From contig CAJNOP010000547.1 in assembly GCA_905250075.1 (NCBI GenBank), positions 1 through 64,000 on the forward strand: a DNA stretch of 64,000 nt, in the 5' to 3' direction. The first letter of the stretch is position 1. Every line of letters begins with the position of its first letter. This DNA comes from Rotaria sp. Silwood1 (Eukaryota > Rotifera > Eurotatoria > Philodinida > Philodinidae). Shown here piece after piece: positions 11,690 through 24,668 of the stretch. Made by a program: the position numbers and the translations under genes. The notes under the pieces were generated by a model. That model was not told where the DNA came from, did no database searches, and was given only the letters and a program-made list of their open reading frames with translations.

Positions 11690-13080
11690 TTTTTTTATGA
11701 GTGAAAAAGAACAAATATCTGATATAATAACGGAACATGTTAATTTAGAAAAGTTTATACAATGAAATTGTTGATTCATCTAAGAAGCGCTATTAAAAAA
11801 ATATATTAAGCGTCAAAAAATAGAGGTCTTTAATCATCTGTGTGCGGTTTAATTAAATGAATAATTGAAAAAAACTGTTCTACAACATGTTCGATTCATT
11901 TTCAAACTGAGTGTTACATTTAACATCCGTTTGTGGTGCCATTAAAGGCTTCTTTAAATATAGATCATGTATTGTTCTTTCATGGCGAGGAACAGCCCTC
12001 TGTGGCGTATGTTACTTTGTTCTTAAACTGAATAGGTTTTTTAGAACAGATACGTACTTCATACAAAACCTTTTTTGACAGTGAATAGTGATGCAGTCGT
12101 GACTTTCTTTTGGAAAAAAATTTGAAACTGTCAATTTTTCTTTCAAGTAACATTGGTTCATATTTTTTCCACGTTAATTTCATTCTATAAAAAACCAAAA
12201 ACGCTTCCACTGTTGTTCTATATCGAAAAAAAATCTTGTTAAAAATACGTTCCTCGAACATGAACACCTTTTCTATACTGGACAGTAAACAATTTTTGCT
12301 TTCTGTCTTCCAATTACAATATCTCTAACGTAAATATATATAAGATGTTTCTTTGAACTCTTTTTTTCCACTTTCACTTGTCTTTTATACACTTTGCGTG
12401 AGCACATTTCATATTGATTCAACTTTTCAACTTATGACGAAAAGAGCTATATCTCAACAGTCAATTACTTTATAAATGAAAACTATAGTAATCATCAACT
12501 TAAAATCTAAATTAACTGCAATCTATATTAATTTAATAGGCAAAAGAGAAAAACATTAGAGCATTTTCAAAGTACAGTAAAGTTTCTATTTTGATTGAAA
12601 ACTTTTTCAATTTCAATTATTTAGCTGGAATCAAATGAATAAGAGAATAAATACGCAAACCTTTATCTAAGAATAATATGAAAGCTGATATTGGAAAATG
12701 TTTTCTTTATTTCACAGAAAAAAAAACATCAACTCGCTATAATGAACAAATTCGCATAGTGAAAAATATTTAATCGTTCTGATGGTGTTCACAAAAGCAA
12801 GATTTTACTATGTTTTCATTTTTTTTTCATGATTTAATTTTGCGAGTGATCGACAATTTTTTTTTTTAATAAGTACATAAAATGTATGTTGCTGTCACAA
12901 AATCTAACTTAACTCTTTATTCTTGTTAATCACTAAAAATCTAGTTTTTTTTTCTGGTTACTTTACTTTAAGACGACTTGTAACATGATATGTAGACCAA
13001 ATTCATAGGAAAAAAATCTTTAGCATATATAATTCTCTTGAATAATGTTCACGGTTTCAATAACATCAAATATCAGAATG
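11690..13080. other. No gene recognised
   Basis: AT-rich DNA with short chance frames only, including one of 95 codons on the minus strand with no recognisable motif. Confidence 0.4.
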
Positions 13081-13082
13081 TC

Positions 13083-13147
13083 GTTGGGTGTGGGTGTGGG
13101 TTCAAAGAAGGCATCCACACGCACAAGCACACCCACACTCACTCTCG
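13083..13147. repeat. G-rich foldback element with intact TGTGGG tandem
   Basis: GGGTGTGGGTGTGGGT followed by a short spacer and CCACACGCACAAGCACACCCACAC. This copy has the clearest TGTGGG tandem in the window. Confidence 0.7.
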
Positions 13148-13789
13148 ATTAAATTAAAACTAACGTTTATGATTCCGATCATAAATTAGAAAATTTACAA
13201 TAACATGATCTATCATTCAATCTTATCAGAAAAAATTCCGTGGATGTTCAAAGACTGTAAGGTGATCAATTAAATTTTCATAATAATCGAGGAAGAAATA
13301 TTTATTTCTTTTTTTTCTTCATATGTATGCATTCTCTACAGATAGCAAGCATCTTGCATTATCTGTGGCTGTAGTCGTGTTATATGAATGTTCTTTCTCC
13401 ACTCAACAACTATGCCCAGAGTTTTCTTCGATTTCCTTGTCGTGTGTACATAGAAACAATCGACATATTTGGCTGTTAACGGTCGTCATTTTCGTTCCCC
13501 ATGCCTACTATTGGCGCCTTGCGTACTCTATTAACCTAGATGTTTTCCGTCTCTAGCCTACCTATTTATTGTAAAATAAATTCATTCGAACAAGAGAGCA
13601 CCGACATTCACATAAGAAAAGATAGTTGCCTACATTTACATTAGATAACAACAATAGAGCAAATTAGTAACAAATGTTATGCGACTGAACAAATTCATAT
13701 ATGTATTAGATATACACGTACAGAGCACACAAAAAAACAAATGAACCATACAGTATGGTTCGTAGAGAAAAAGACAGTATATTACGTAT

Positions 13790-14597
13790 ATACACATACC
13801 CCTAGAGAAAGTACTGAGTTCAGGGTACCCATATACTGAGAAAGCTCTAGCAGGGTACCCAATATGGGTACTTTGAAAATTCTCAGTAATTTTACTGATG
13901 TATGTACTGTTTGGGGTACCCGTAAAAGTACATTCACTGAATAAGTACCTGCATGGATACACAAGTCTGTAACTTTACTGAGGAAATCTCGACAGGGTAT
14001 CCTAAATTTTTCGCGTTCTGTGTGGCGACTATTCATTCACCGTTTTCTTTTTTACGTACGGCTCTATATAAACAACTCGATAAATCATAAGAAAATAATC
14101 AATTTCCATACTAGTTTTTTCTAAATTATTTCTTGACTATTTCTTAGTCGAGGAAATGCCGAGCTTGGTCGTAAATTAAGATCGGACTACCCTGAAGTGG
14201 TCTACGACCAACTCAAGTTGAGTCGGATCCCGACATTGTTCCTGCTAAGTTTTTGGAATTGAAAAAATTAAATTGAATAAAGTTTAAAAAAATCTAGTAA
14301 ATTATCTCAAGAAAAAGAAAAAATTTTAAAAAGTCAAAGATCAGGTTCGATCCTGAACGTATTGAAAATTTGGTAACAGGGTACTTAGAAATACTATACA
14401 ATGGTACCCAATTCAGTACTTGATCAGTACCTTTAGGTACCCAATTACTGTGCATTTTCCAGCAGGGTACTTGCCAAAGTACCACTTAGGTACCTGTAAG
14501 TACCCGCAAGTACTTTGGTACCCAAAAGTTCCTGTGACATACTGGTATCAGGGTACTTTTTTGGGTACCCTTAACTCAGTATATTCTCTAGGGACTG
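13790..14597. mobile_element. Non-autonomous foldback element with GGTACC blocks
   Basis: The left end (from about 13800) reads CCCTAGAGAAAGTACTGAGT then AGGGTACCC. The right end (to 14593) is its reverse complement with few changes. Inside both arms the palindrome GGTACC and its half GTAC(C/T) recur more than a dozen times (13823-13940 and 14380-14575). The central third (about 14100-14340) differs and contains its own hairpin (GGTCGTA...TACGACC). The right end continues as ACTGTA, so a TA target with a CAGT-type terminus is possible, but the left end is diverged. There is no coding capacity, so it would need a transposase in trans. Confidence 0.65.
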
Positions 14598-14738
14598 TAA
14601 ATCCTGAACAATATCCATTTAGCATTAATTGACAGCAAATTTGTTTGATTTTTTGTTATTGAACACATATGGACTCAGATTCTATGCGACTCAATCAGAA
14701 CTTTGTTGCGCTGATATCACAACACCGATACATTAATT

Positions 14739-17129
14739 TCAACTACCAAATTCATGACTAAACTGAATGATATTATTAATAAAAATACATTCATCATTTG
14801 TTGGTTCTTGAGGTAGATTTCGAATAAAAGGTATATTGAGAATCTCCGTATAAGAACGAGGTCGTTGTTCAGCTTTTTTGTTCAATCTAGCACAATTTTA
14901 AGACTAATATAATGAGAAGAACAATTTAGGTAAAACTACTCACAATTGTAAAATAAATCGCCTGATATTGTCGGAGATGATCGCTATTGGGACTTCGGGA
15001 TTCCACGCTGCAATTTTCCGATATTGAGCAGAGTCATCCGAAGCAAGACACGGATGTTTGCCGAGGACAATTTCGAGCAAACTCATGCCCAACGCCCACA
15101 TATCACCTTGAATGGTGCTCGGCTTGGATGGTATCTGCACAAGTTCAGGTGGAAAATAGGCAATAGTGCCCATAACACCGCTCTGCACCGAATCTGTTTC
15201 ATTTATTTTGCAGCAAGTCCCAAAATCACTCAGTTTAAAAACAGCACCGTTACTGACGAGTATATTGTCTGGTTTGATATCTCGATGAAGATATTTTTCC
15301 TCTGCCAAAAATCCAAGTGCCGAAGCAATCTACATAAGATAGAGTGAGTGAGTGACTCTAAATTAATAAAAATATATTCTTACATTGTGAACTAGACGAC
15401 ATAGAAAACGATTAAAATTGATACTAAAATTGTCTCCGAGTAGATGTAGAATTTCGTAGAATTTCTTGGCTGTTGTATCCATTAACTCCATACATATGCA
15501 TAGTTCACTATGCTCCTTCAAAAAGAACAATTTAATACAAAAGAGAGATGAAACTTCACTTACTGTATCAATCATTGCACCGTAGTAGTCTATGACATAT
15601 GGACAAATACCAGAGCCCAATTCTTGCATCATTTTCAATTCAGTACGTCTTATGGAGGCTCGTTCTTCTTTTGTTGAAAGTGAGATGCGCTAAAAATAAA
15701 AAATCATTTGTTAAGCAGCATGCATCTAGTTTTCAAAACAAGGATAAATGTAATGAAAATTTCCCTACCTCAAAAAAAGCACAGACTTTTCAAATTACAA
15801 TAGGTTTTTCTTTTTTTTTCGAAACTGCTAATTATCACAAATTTGATGTTTCTTGTTGAGTGATAGACTTAGTTATCTGTGAAAGCTACGTACTTTGACG
15901 GCCATACGAATGTCTGAATGTCCTCGTATATTGACACTATCCACCCGACCAAAGTTCCCCTGACCAAGATATTTAATGACATTAAAATCTTTCACATTGA
16001 CGTTGATCCTTCGGTTGTTATAGATGAGCTCGGCTGATCTTTTGGGTGCTTCTAAACTGCAAGCACAATTGAAAGTAAAGAATCACAGTCAGCCAAGATG
16101 CCTTACGTGTATTCGATCGGCTTCTTTTGCTTGTCTAGTTTAGGAAGAAAAATTTTATACTTGGTTTCTAAAATTGAATACCATATACAACATTTTCAAT
16201 CCATTTCAAATAATGAGTGCGATAATTGATACTCTTGAAATTTTCTTGGATATTTTATGATTTGATGTGATTGTACAAGATATAGTTATAAAATATATTC
16301 TATGCTGAAATTTTAATGTTCTGCGCTTATTTTTGAACTCTTAAACACGATCTTGTGCTGCTCTATTGTCTTAGAAACAATATGCTGAATAAGATTAGTT
16401 ACTCTTCATCCATTATCAAATCAAATCTATCTCTAAAGCTAACACATCGAATTTGACCTATTTTGAAAAGAACTTTTGATAGTAATTGTTTTTTCCTCAA
16501 GAACAATAAATAGAAATTGGATTGTCAACCTTTTATATCAGATATGTAGTAGAAAAAATCTCTATATTAGCATCATAATTCTTAAAATAAAGATAAAACA
16601 ATTCTTACTTTGCTTTCGAGCCCTGATTTTGACTGATATTTTGTCAAATTGTTTCTTGATGTCAGTGGTAATAGGTTGGGTAGCACCAAATTTTTTGGAA
16701 ACATCTTCAGCTAATGAACATAAAATAGGGTAGATATATATATGTATTCTAATGATCATGCAAGGTTATTTCTTCTAAACTTACTAGACTGAGACAATCG
16801 TGGAATCTGATGACCGATGAACACTGATGATGTATTTGATGGTGCAGGTTGTATGTAAAAATTCACAACATTATCATCCAATGGGTTTGCAATTTGTATC
16901 TCATCACCTAAAATTAATAATGTGAAGAAGCACGTTTTTTACATTCGGTTCTTTATACAGAGTCTTTTATTTAAGACTTACATAGAAAAGCCGCTTGCAA
17001 GTACAGTTGTTCTTCTTCAGCAAATGTTGTGTTTTGGTTTTCTTCCCTAACATTCTGATCTTCAATGCATTTTCCATTATCCTCATCGACGAAGGATAGT
17101 CTACCTTGAAGGTAATTTATATTATTCAT
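14739..17129 (-). CDS. MAP kinase kinase-like protein kinase (nine exons)
   Basis: I assembled nine exons with GT..AG introns and consistent phases: 17129-16982, 16907-16785, 16710-16609, 16167-16107, 16056-15894, 15689-15564, 15515-15384, 15329-14944 and 14886-14739, giving about 462 residues. The N-terminal 155 residues are acidic or basic linker with a KLDKQKK stretch that could be a MAPK docking site. The kinase domain shows the glycine loop GQGNFGRV, MAVK lysine, HRDIKPDN catalytic loop, DFG, and GTIAYFPPE where MAP2Ks have YMAPE. The hinge MELMDTTAKKFYE resembles MKK4/7/3/6. The activation segment (DFGTCCKINETDSVQSGVMG) lacks the canonical MAP2K SxAxT pattern. A MAP2K would phosphorylate a cytosolic MAPK. 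Catalytic residues are present, so it is probably active, but its regulation may differ. The largest intron, about 440 nt, lies between exons 3 and 4. Confidence 0.8.
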
Positions 17130-20100
17130 CGTGTGCATGTGATTTATTTATCTAAAAATGGCACCATACAAAAACAAAGGTAAATCACTATTTATTATCA
17201 TCAAGTATTTTTTTCTGATATGTTCATAAAAAAGATTTTAATTGTTTGTTAAGTTCATATTTACGTGAAGAAGAGCTCGATGACTCTGAAGGCTGATTGG
17301 AAATTTTTTGTTGAAACTTGTTGAATTTGGTAGGAAGAGAGGATTTCGAGCTCTTAATAGCTTTTATGGACACTACAGATGTATTGTTAAATGAAACGAA
17401 ATACATGATTATTTATGTTTATGATACGTGCAGGGTTATGACTAGCTATCTTCACTGGTGGTTGTTAGTATCACTTAAAACATAAACATTGATTGAAATT
17501 TTTGGAAATTTCCACTTTTCTCAAAAAAATATGATCCCATATTTTATAAATTAAAGCATAATTTTCACTTATTAAACTAAAAGAAGTGTTTCTTGAAAAT
17601 TTAACAAGGTTCATTAGTAAAGTTGTTTTTATTCACATCGTAAATTGCACTTTTTTCACGTAAAAAGACAAAACCGATGAATACTTTACCTTTGAAATGG
17701 CAAAACACTGTCTAACAATACAATGTTGACAGAAAAAAAAAACGACTCTTATGTTTTACATACTTAGTTATATACCTGATCAAAGCAGTAGCGAAGTTAC
17801 ACTTGTTATTTCCTTACGACCTTTGGTAATAGCCATGCAAGGTAGGAAAAAAATATAGTTGCTCCATTACATAGAAGCCTGTTGATAGTCAAATGAAAAG
17901 AAAAATGTTAATCATTACATCTTGTTCGAAACGGAGAAGATAATGAGTAGTCGAAACACGTTGGTTTTTTCCGATTCTTTAGTTCTTGTGCAGAAAGATG
18001 AAATTTCTTGCTTATTTGCGATTTGTTTAACTCTCTATCCGTGATAGAGTCTCAAGGAACATAGTGCCGACTACAAGTAACTTATGAAGAATGAAAATAA
18101 AATAAAATAAAGCACAAACATAAAGCATATAAAAGTATGAACAAAGAGAACATGAGTCGTGAGCGATGATTTGTCGAGTCGAACCACTTTAGTATGCAAG
18201 CAGCATGCATAAATCAACGATGAACGAATAGCCTGAGACGTACAGAACAGAGCAGTGTTATATAAACTTGATACCACTTTTTTAAGAAACGAACAAGTTG
18301 CTATTGCGCCTATCCCATAGATAGATTTTTTTTTCTAATGAATCATCTATTAAAATCCCACAGTGAAAAAAAAGACATCAAGAACGAGCAAGCAACGGGA
18401 TTCACCGTTCCCTGGTTATCAACAGCATGATAAGAGCACGTGCATATATCGATTATTTCATTTTTTTTCTTTTTCCTCTCCTCACCTTTTCTGACGTGTA
18501 TTTTGGCTGTCGGTATACTTGAAGTTTTGAGCAGGCGTGTTAGTCTTCTCTTCATCCTAACATTCACACTATTTAACTTCCACGATGTATTGAAAATCAC
18601 ATATAATTTTAAAGAACAAATTTTTATCAGCCTAAGTAAGATATTCTTTCTAGTCAAAATCTAAAGTATTTTTCAAACGATATTATCACACCACAGTTAA
18701 TCTATTTTAATTATGGAAGATTGAATTTCAATATTCTTTTTCAACATATAAGTTTTACCGTTAGTGAGACTAGATTTGGACTTAAAAAATCAACGATGAA
18801 AAAATAATGCGGATCTATTGTTAACTTCCATACCCCATATATTAAATAATGATTTGATCTTTATAACTAGTAATTCACTTGATATATACATCCCTGTATT
18901 CCCTGTTTATTTCCCCAGTGGCAACTATATACAGATGACTGAACTAGGAAAAAACCCAAGGACAATTGAAAGAAAACTTGATGAGAGGTAAAATACCTAT
19001 ATTGTATTAGGAGAAGAGAAGAGAATGAATGAAAAGACAACAAAAAAATATATTGTATGTGTCGTCTACCTATGGTAGAAGAACAGAAGAGCGAGAGAAA
19101 AAAGTATTTTCGATATAAGTGAGTCACACAATAACGGAGTTGAGAAAAATTTTTACAGTGATGATTTTTGTTACTTCGCATTACAATTCTGAAAACCAAA
19201 GTCAAATTGAATTTTGCATATTGATATAAAATTAAAATATAGACAACAGTTGAATTCTGAAACAGGGATAAAGAGTATCAACGACCTTTAAATAAGGAAA
19301 TACATACTGTAATAATCCATTAGAGACACATTCACAGGATATTGGATGATGTTGATTTTGTCTTTTTTTTTATTTATATTTAATACAAACAGCAAAGAGC
19401 ACATGATTATGTTGTATATCTTTTTTTCTGAAAATATTAATTCCTAATGAAAATATTGTCTTTTTTCTTTGACAGCTTTATAAACAAAAAACTATGATTG
19501 ATTCACATCATAATCATTCACGGAGTTAAACGTAAATAATAGATAACGCTCAAGTTTCTGGGTGGTTTATGCAAGTCTTGGAATTTACCATAAGTATTAC
19601 TTATTGCAATGCAAAATAAAACGTCAAAAGAAAATAAAAAAATTTCAGAACACCAAATCTCCAGAAAAAAAATCGTCATTAGAAAAAACAACTTTCAAAA
19701 AATTATTAAGTTTACAATAGATATAAAGAATAAGTCGATTGAAAGTATTGAATAGTTCGATAGGGAAACAAATAGAGTATTATACTATATAAGAAATGCA
19801 AAGTTCAATACCCTGTTAAATAGTATTTATTCAAAAAACTAATAATAAACTATGTCATGATCCGCTTTTTTTTATGGTTATTTTGTTCACTCTACGAATG
19901 TCAAGTATATTTTTCTTATTGTTGATTCCATTTCTTGTGGAAAACATGCGACAAGATTTAATAACATGATTATTTTGTAAATGATTCTTTCATCAATAAT
20001 ACATCTATGATAGTTAATATCATATCTCATGTACAGAACAAGATAGAGTTATTGATGACTTCTCCTGTGTTTAGCTAAACAGGACCATTAAATGATAGTT

Positions 20101-22336
20101 TTCTCCAAAATACAATATGGGAAGAAAAAAAAACATTCTGTGACGCTCTCTGGTTGTAATTTTTGTATTGCGTTTGTCACTATCAATATTGAGAGTATTT
20201 CTTAATTTTGTGCTGTAAACAATGAATTATTTTAACCACGGTTGACATATTATAAGTACAAGAGAATGAAGCTTTCAGATGAATACATGACAATAAGCCA
20301 TACGTACATACCATCCTGCTGATTTGATTAGGAGACTTGTTTTTTAAGGTTTTCTCCTTATTTCTTAAGTTTGAACTTCAACTTCTTGAAAGATCGTAAG
20401 CTAATATATAAAAATACAAAGAAAAAGAGAAACGATTTATTCTAATTTTGAGTAATTTTTGGTTTTATAAAAATACTTCCAGTCTGATGAAATTTTTATC
20501 GAGTAACAACTGAAACAGAATGATGCATGACTCAGTTAGTGTGAAATTCAAAATAAATGCAAAGATTGACTATTATTGTATACAATTTTATAATTATTGT
20601 CTAAGTAAATCAAATCTCTTTAAACAACGTCCTTTTTTCTCTAAAAAAATATAGTTCATATTGGATTCGCAAGTAATTTTTCTGAATATATATAGGCATA
20701 TTTCCAGAAACGACCGTAAAATCAATGATCATCTGAAGGTGAAGTTTTATCTTTTTTTCATTTTATACGATTTCTAAGAAAAACCTTTTCTCTATCAAGC
20801 TAATGTTAAAAAAATAGTCTTCCCTCCAAATGAAAAAGAAAACTCGTGATTCTTTTTAGGGTATATCTTCTAACTACGTTGCAGATTTTCAAAATATGAA
20901 GGATCACTTGCAGTCATTCATGTTTAACCATTTTCCACTGGAGTATTACCGAAATTTGATAAAATATCAAAATCAGCATGACACTAATATCGAATAAAAT
21001 TTGAGTTAATCATTATCCTAGAAACTCAATGGGACATTTCTTTATTCAAGGCTTTGCGCAGGATGTTCCATGGAACAAGATGGGACAAAACTTTTTCAAA
21101 ATAATCCAATAAGACAAGACGGGTTATAACTGTTGTCTGAGAGATTCTATGAAAGACTTTCTACGATTTTTTCGAAAAGAAAATAAATTGCTAAAACAAA
21201 CTGCGTACATCACAAATTATAGTTTTAACAAAAAAGTGAGCCCATTCTTTCATAGAATCGCGTCTAAAAAAGTTTTAATCTGTCTTGTCTTCCAGAGTTT
21301 TCTGAAAACGTTTCCTGTCATCCCCTGTGTCATATGGAGCATTGTTCTCTATTGCTTATGCCTATAATTGAACATCTTAGGATTCGAATATTTTCAACGA
21401 GGCACGCTTTTAGCATTTCATGCTGTGCATTTTATAGTGGAACATTGACAACGTTAATATTGTCCAAATATGTTCGATCTTCTTAACTTACAGTACAAGG
21501 CATTGATCATCAATATAAATTCCAAACTTGTCAAACTATCTCTAGAGTCGAAATCAATGAGAATGTTTCATCAGCCGATTGAATAACTCTTCAAACTCAT
21601 TGAAATCGGGAGAAAAGCATTTCCAAAGCTGTTCGACTAAAAACTGACTCAACACATTCAAAGTTACCTCTTATCTCATATGCAATCATGATGAAGAAAA
21701 CAAAATACAAGATTTTGCAATGAGACTCACCTGAAAAAGTAAAAGCAAAGCAAAGCAAATAAATGTTAGTGTTTCGTCTTCTAATGTAATTTTATAGCTT
21801 TCGGTCTTTTCTCTTGTTAGCAAATACTAAAAATAACACACCATCAATTTATTTGCGTTATATTTTGTGTATCCTCTGACATGAAAATTGTCCTGTTCGC
21901 AACGGTATGTCACCAACTAACTCAAACGCTTTCTACAGTTTGGAAAAAAACCACATTGATGTAAGTTTCACAATTTGGAAAAACTTTCAATCGTTACTTT
22001 GGATAACAGGAATTCGAAGAAAAAAATCATAAAAAACAAAAAAAATATTATTGATGTTTCATCTTGTTTTGGACAGAACACTCAAAAAATTTTAGTGATA
22101 CTTAAGTTTGAAGGCAATAATTGTTTAATGATTATTTTATTAAATATATTGAGTACTCAATCCATACGTAAACGAAATTCAACATAATGAAGACCATTGC
22201 AATATATCAGTCTTTTTGTCTTCGAGTAAACTCAGAGTTATTTTAAAATTGAACGTTGATGAATACTTTACTCACACTAAAAGACTAATTCAAATAATGA
22301 CTATTATCATCAGACTCAGTATAATTATGTAGAACA
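17130..22336. other. 5.2-kb stretch without a recognisable gene
   Basis: AT-rich with homopolymer A/T runs and no supported protein or RNA gene. A serine-rich 60-codon frame at 17224-17406 precedes the kinase gene. Splicing it to the kinase exon creates a stop, so at most it lies in a 5' untranslated exon. Other open frames up to 112 codons have no motif or splice support. Confidence 0.4.
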
Positions 22337-22455
22337 TGGATATGTGTAAGAGTGAGCATATGAGTGACTCAAGATTTGTGATTATGGATAAACGAGTGTG
22401 GATGTGGATATGACTGTAAGTCTTCTTGTTACCCACATCCGCATCCTCGTCTACT
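22337..22455. repeat. G-rich foldback element downstream of the LRR-NEL gene
   Basis: GTGTGGATGTGGATATGAC is followed by a short spacer and TACCCACATCCGCATCCTCGTC. A degenerate G-rich half (GTAAGAGTGAGCATATGAGTG) lies just before it. Confidence 0.6.
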
Positions 22456-22782
22456 CATCAAAAAAATCATGACTTGTCGACACATTTCAATCCGAAAACA
22501 ATAGAACTATGCATTCAATATCATTGATGGTCTTTCCCAATGGCTTACCGAGAAATAGGTTGCCTGGTCCAAAAGGTTGATAATGAACATTATTTTTCTA
22601 TTATAATTTCATACATTATTTTATTTATTCATACTATTCGTTCTTGGAATAGTTTTTGTATATGTTAATTTGTTTAGAATGATGACTTAATTTATTCACT
22701 CATTTTTTACTGGATTTATTTTTCCCATAATACCCAGAAATCACCCTAAGAATAAAAAGCTATTAGAAACACAATAGAAAAA

Positions 22783-24297
22783 TCAATCCGCAAGAATATT
22801 CCTAGTCAACTGACGATACAATCTCTGTTCCGAATCGTTCTTCTCTTCGAGCATGGTATTCATCTGTGTGAGATAATCATATTCGCTGATCTTGTCTTTT
22901 CTGGCTTCCAATTGTTCCATCTGATCCATAAAAATGTGTGTGTGTTCTCCAATGATATCCGTGTAGCGATTTTCTAAATAATGCACCCAAGATTCCTTAT
23001 CAGAAATAAAATTAATCAAAAAGTCTTGTCCAAGCTCTCCTTTTTCGCGTTGAATTTGTGCAACAGCTTTTCTTACATCATCATGGGTTGCTTGCGACAT
23101 TTCAGGGTAACGCATAAATTGCAATTTCTCTCCGCCCAATGGCATATCCAAAGTGTTTGCTGGAGAAGTGTAGAAAAACAAGGCTGTTTCAAGTACATCA
23201 ACCTGTGCATCTTCCGTGTTCGGTGCTTGCTGTTGTGAGTGTAGTAAAGCTAGTTCTTGTAAACGATAAAAATTAAAGATTCGCTCAATTTCCCGACAAA
23301 CCTCTTCATCAGATAATTCTAAGGCAATCATTCTTTTCTCAACCTGTTTGATTTCCATTTCGAATAAGGAAAATAAAATGCCGTTATGACACGTCGAAAT
23401 AACATGCTGTGCTTTATCATAACAAATTGTGCGTAAATTGGAATTGTTCATCATTCCATCCAGCAATATACCGATACGCTCTTTAAAGGCTTCGCGATAT
23501 TTTGCAGCTTCCGGCAGTCTGAGAATTTCTTCATAACGTGCCAACCATATCTCCAAAAATCCGGACCCAGCTTCATACTGAAAAGCCTCTTCCCATCGTG
23601 CAGCGAATACTGGGGAAAAGTCACCAAACGACGCTAGTGGCACTTGGTCGTCCAATTCAAGAAATTCGATGTTATGAATATTTTCAGGAAATTTTAGAAT
23701 ACGATTATGAGACAACATCACGGTCTGAATTTTCGGCAAATGTGCCAATTCTTCTGAAACCTTTCTAAGCTGATTACAGGCTGCATTGAATAATTCTAAA
23801 TTTTTGAACTCTTTGATACTATCGGGTACCTCTTTCAATACATTATTTGAAACATTCAATAGTCTTAAGGTGGTCAAATTAGTTAAAGTCTGTGGTATTT
23901 CCGAAAAGTAATTGTTGGCGATCGACAAAAATTGTATATGTTGCATTCTTCCAATCACATCAGGAAGCGTGCTTAGAGAAAGAGAGGATAAATCCAGCCT
24001 ATCTGAACGTTGCTTATGACAATCCTTGATTCTTTCCTTTGCCTCCACATCTTTTACACCATCTTCAGGATCTTGCCATGTTTCTAAAGAGTTCGTCAAT
24101 TCTGGCCAAGTCACAGGCTTTGGAGGTGCTAGTTTTAAAGATTGTGTTTGTACGGAAAGCATATTGACGGTACCTGCTCGTGCACCACGTTCCAAGTCAG
24201 CTGAAGAATTTTGAAGTGGCCTTGCGTCCAAGCGAGTTTGCTGCGGACTGCCACGATTTTGGCGTTGATTTAGTACTAACGAAGTTCCACGAATCAT
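22783..24297 (-). CDS. LRR-NEL E3 ubiquitin ligase of bacterial effector type
   Basis: An intronless 504-residue protein. Residues 1-95 are a polar leader without a signal peptide. Residues 99-217 hold about five short leucine-rich repeats (for example LRLLNVSNNVLKEVPDSI). Residues 228-504 match the NEL (novel E3 ligase) fold known from IpaH, SspH and SlrP secreted effectors. Cys292 lies in a CxD motif (ICYDKAQ), where the catalytic thioester cysteine and its essential Asp sit. This is followed by the VDVLETALFF, LDMPLGGEKLQFMRY, and E-x-W hydrophobic blocks of the domain. NEL ligases accept ubiquitin from E2 onto the cysteine, and the LRR binds substrate and restrains activity. GC content looks higher than in its flanks. 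G-rich foldbacks lie on both sides. Horizontal transfer from a bacterium is the likeliest origin (inference). LRSAM1-like alternatives are excluded because no RING is present. Confidence 0.8.
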   Translation of the reverse strand: MIRGTSLVLNQRQNRGSPQQTRLDARPLQNSSADLERGARAGTVNMLSVQTQSLKLAPPKPVTWPELTNSLETWQDPEDGVKDVEAKERIKDCHKQRSDRLDLSSLSLSTLPDVIGRMQHIQFLSIANNYFSEIPQTLTNLTTLRLLNVSNNVLKEVPDSIKEFKNLELFNAACNQLRKVSEELAHLPKIQTVMLSHNRILKFPENIHNIEFLELDDQVPLASFGDFSPVFAARWEEAFQYEAGSGFLEIWLARYEEILRLPEAAKYREAFKERIGILLDGMMNNSNLRTICYDKAQHVISTCHNGILFSLFEMEIKQVEKRMIALELSDEEVCREIERIFNFYRLQELALLHSQQQAPNTEDAQVDVLETALFFYTSPANTLDMPLGGEKLQFMRYPEMSQATHDDVRKAVAQIQREKGELGQDFLINFISDKESWVHYLENRYTDIIGEHTHIFMDQMEQLEARKDKISEYDYLTQMNTMLEEKNDSEQRLYRQLTRNILAD

Positions 24298-24668
24298 AAG
24301 AAAATCTTTTAATTCTATAAAACACAGAAAATAATTCAGAAAAAGTATATGTCGAAACTGCTCGCAACTATCTTTCTATCGGCTGAAATCTTGATTTACT
24401 CATTTTTCATTCAGATTCAAACGAAAAAAAAATAGTACAGCCCATACAAGTACAAGCAGTATTCTCCGCACACGCAGTAAGCGATGACTACAGTAAAATC
24501 TGCAAAGTCAATCTATTTCAGGCCTCTATATCCGTCGATACCGTCCTGAATATGCAACACTTTGTCTTCAATCAAACGGATACTCAAACAAAACCAGTGA
24601 CAAGCGTATACAAGTGTATATGGTACATCGATATCCTATCATAATAATCTAGATTCGATTCAGTTCAT
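24298..24668. other. Upstream region of the LRR-NEL gene
   Basis: Presumed promoter and 5' region of the minus-strand LRR-NEL gene. No clear TATA box or coding sequence stands out. Confidence 0.3.

Noticed and set aside
14340..14370. tRNA T-arm-like AGGTTCGATCCT
   Set aside because: No acceptor, D or anticodon stems can be formed upstream; it lies inside the GGTACC foldback element.
17224..17406. Serine-rich 60-codon frame as first coding exon of the kinase
   Set aside because: Splicing at its GTAAAT donor to the kinase exon gives an immediate stop.
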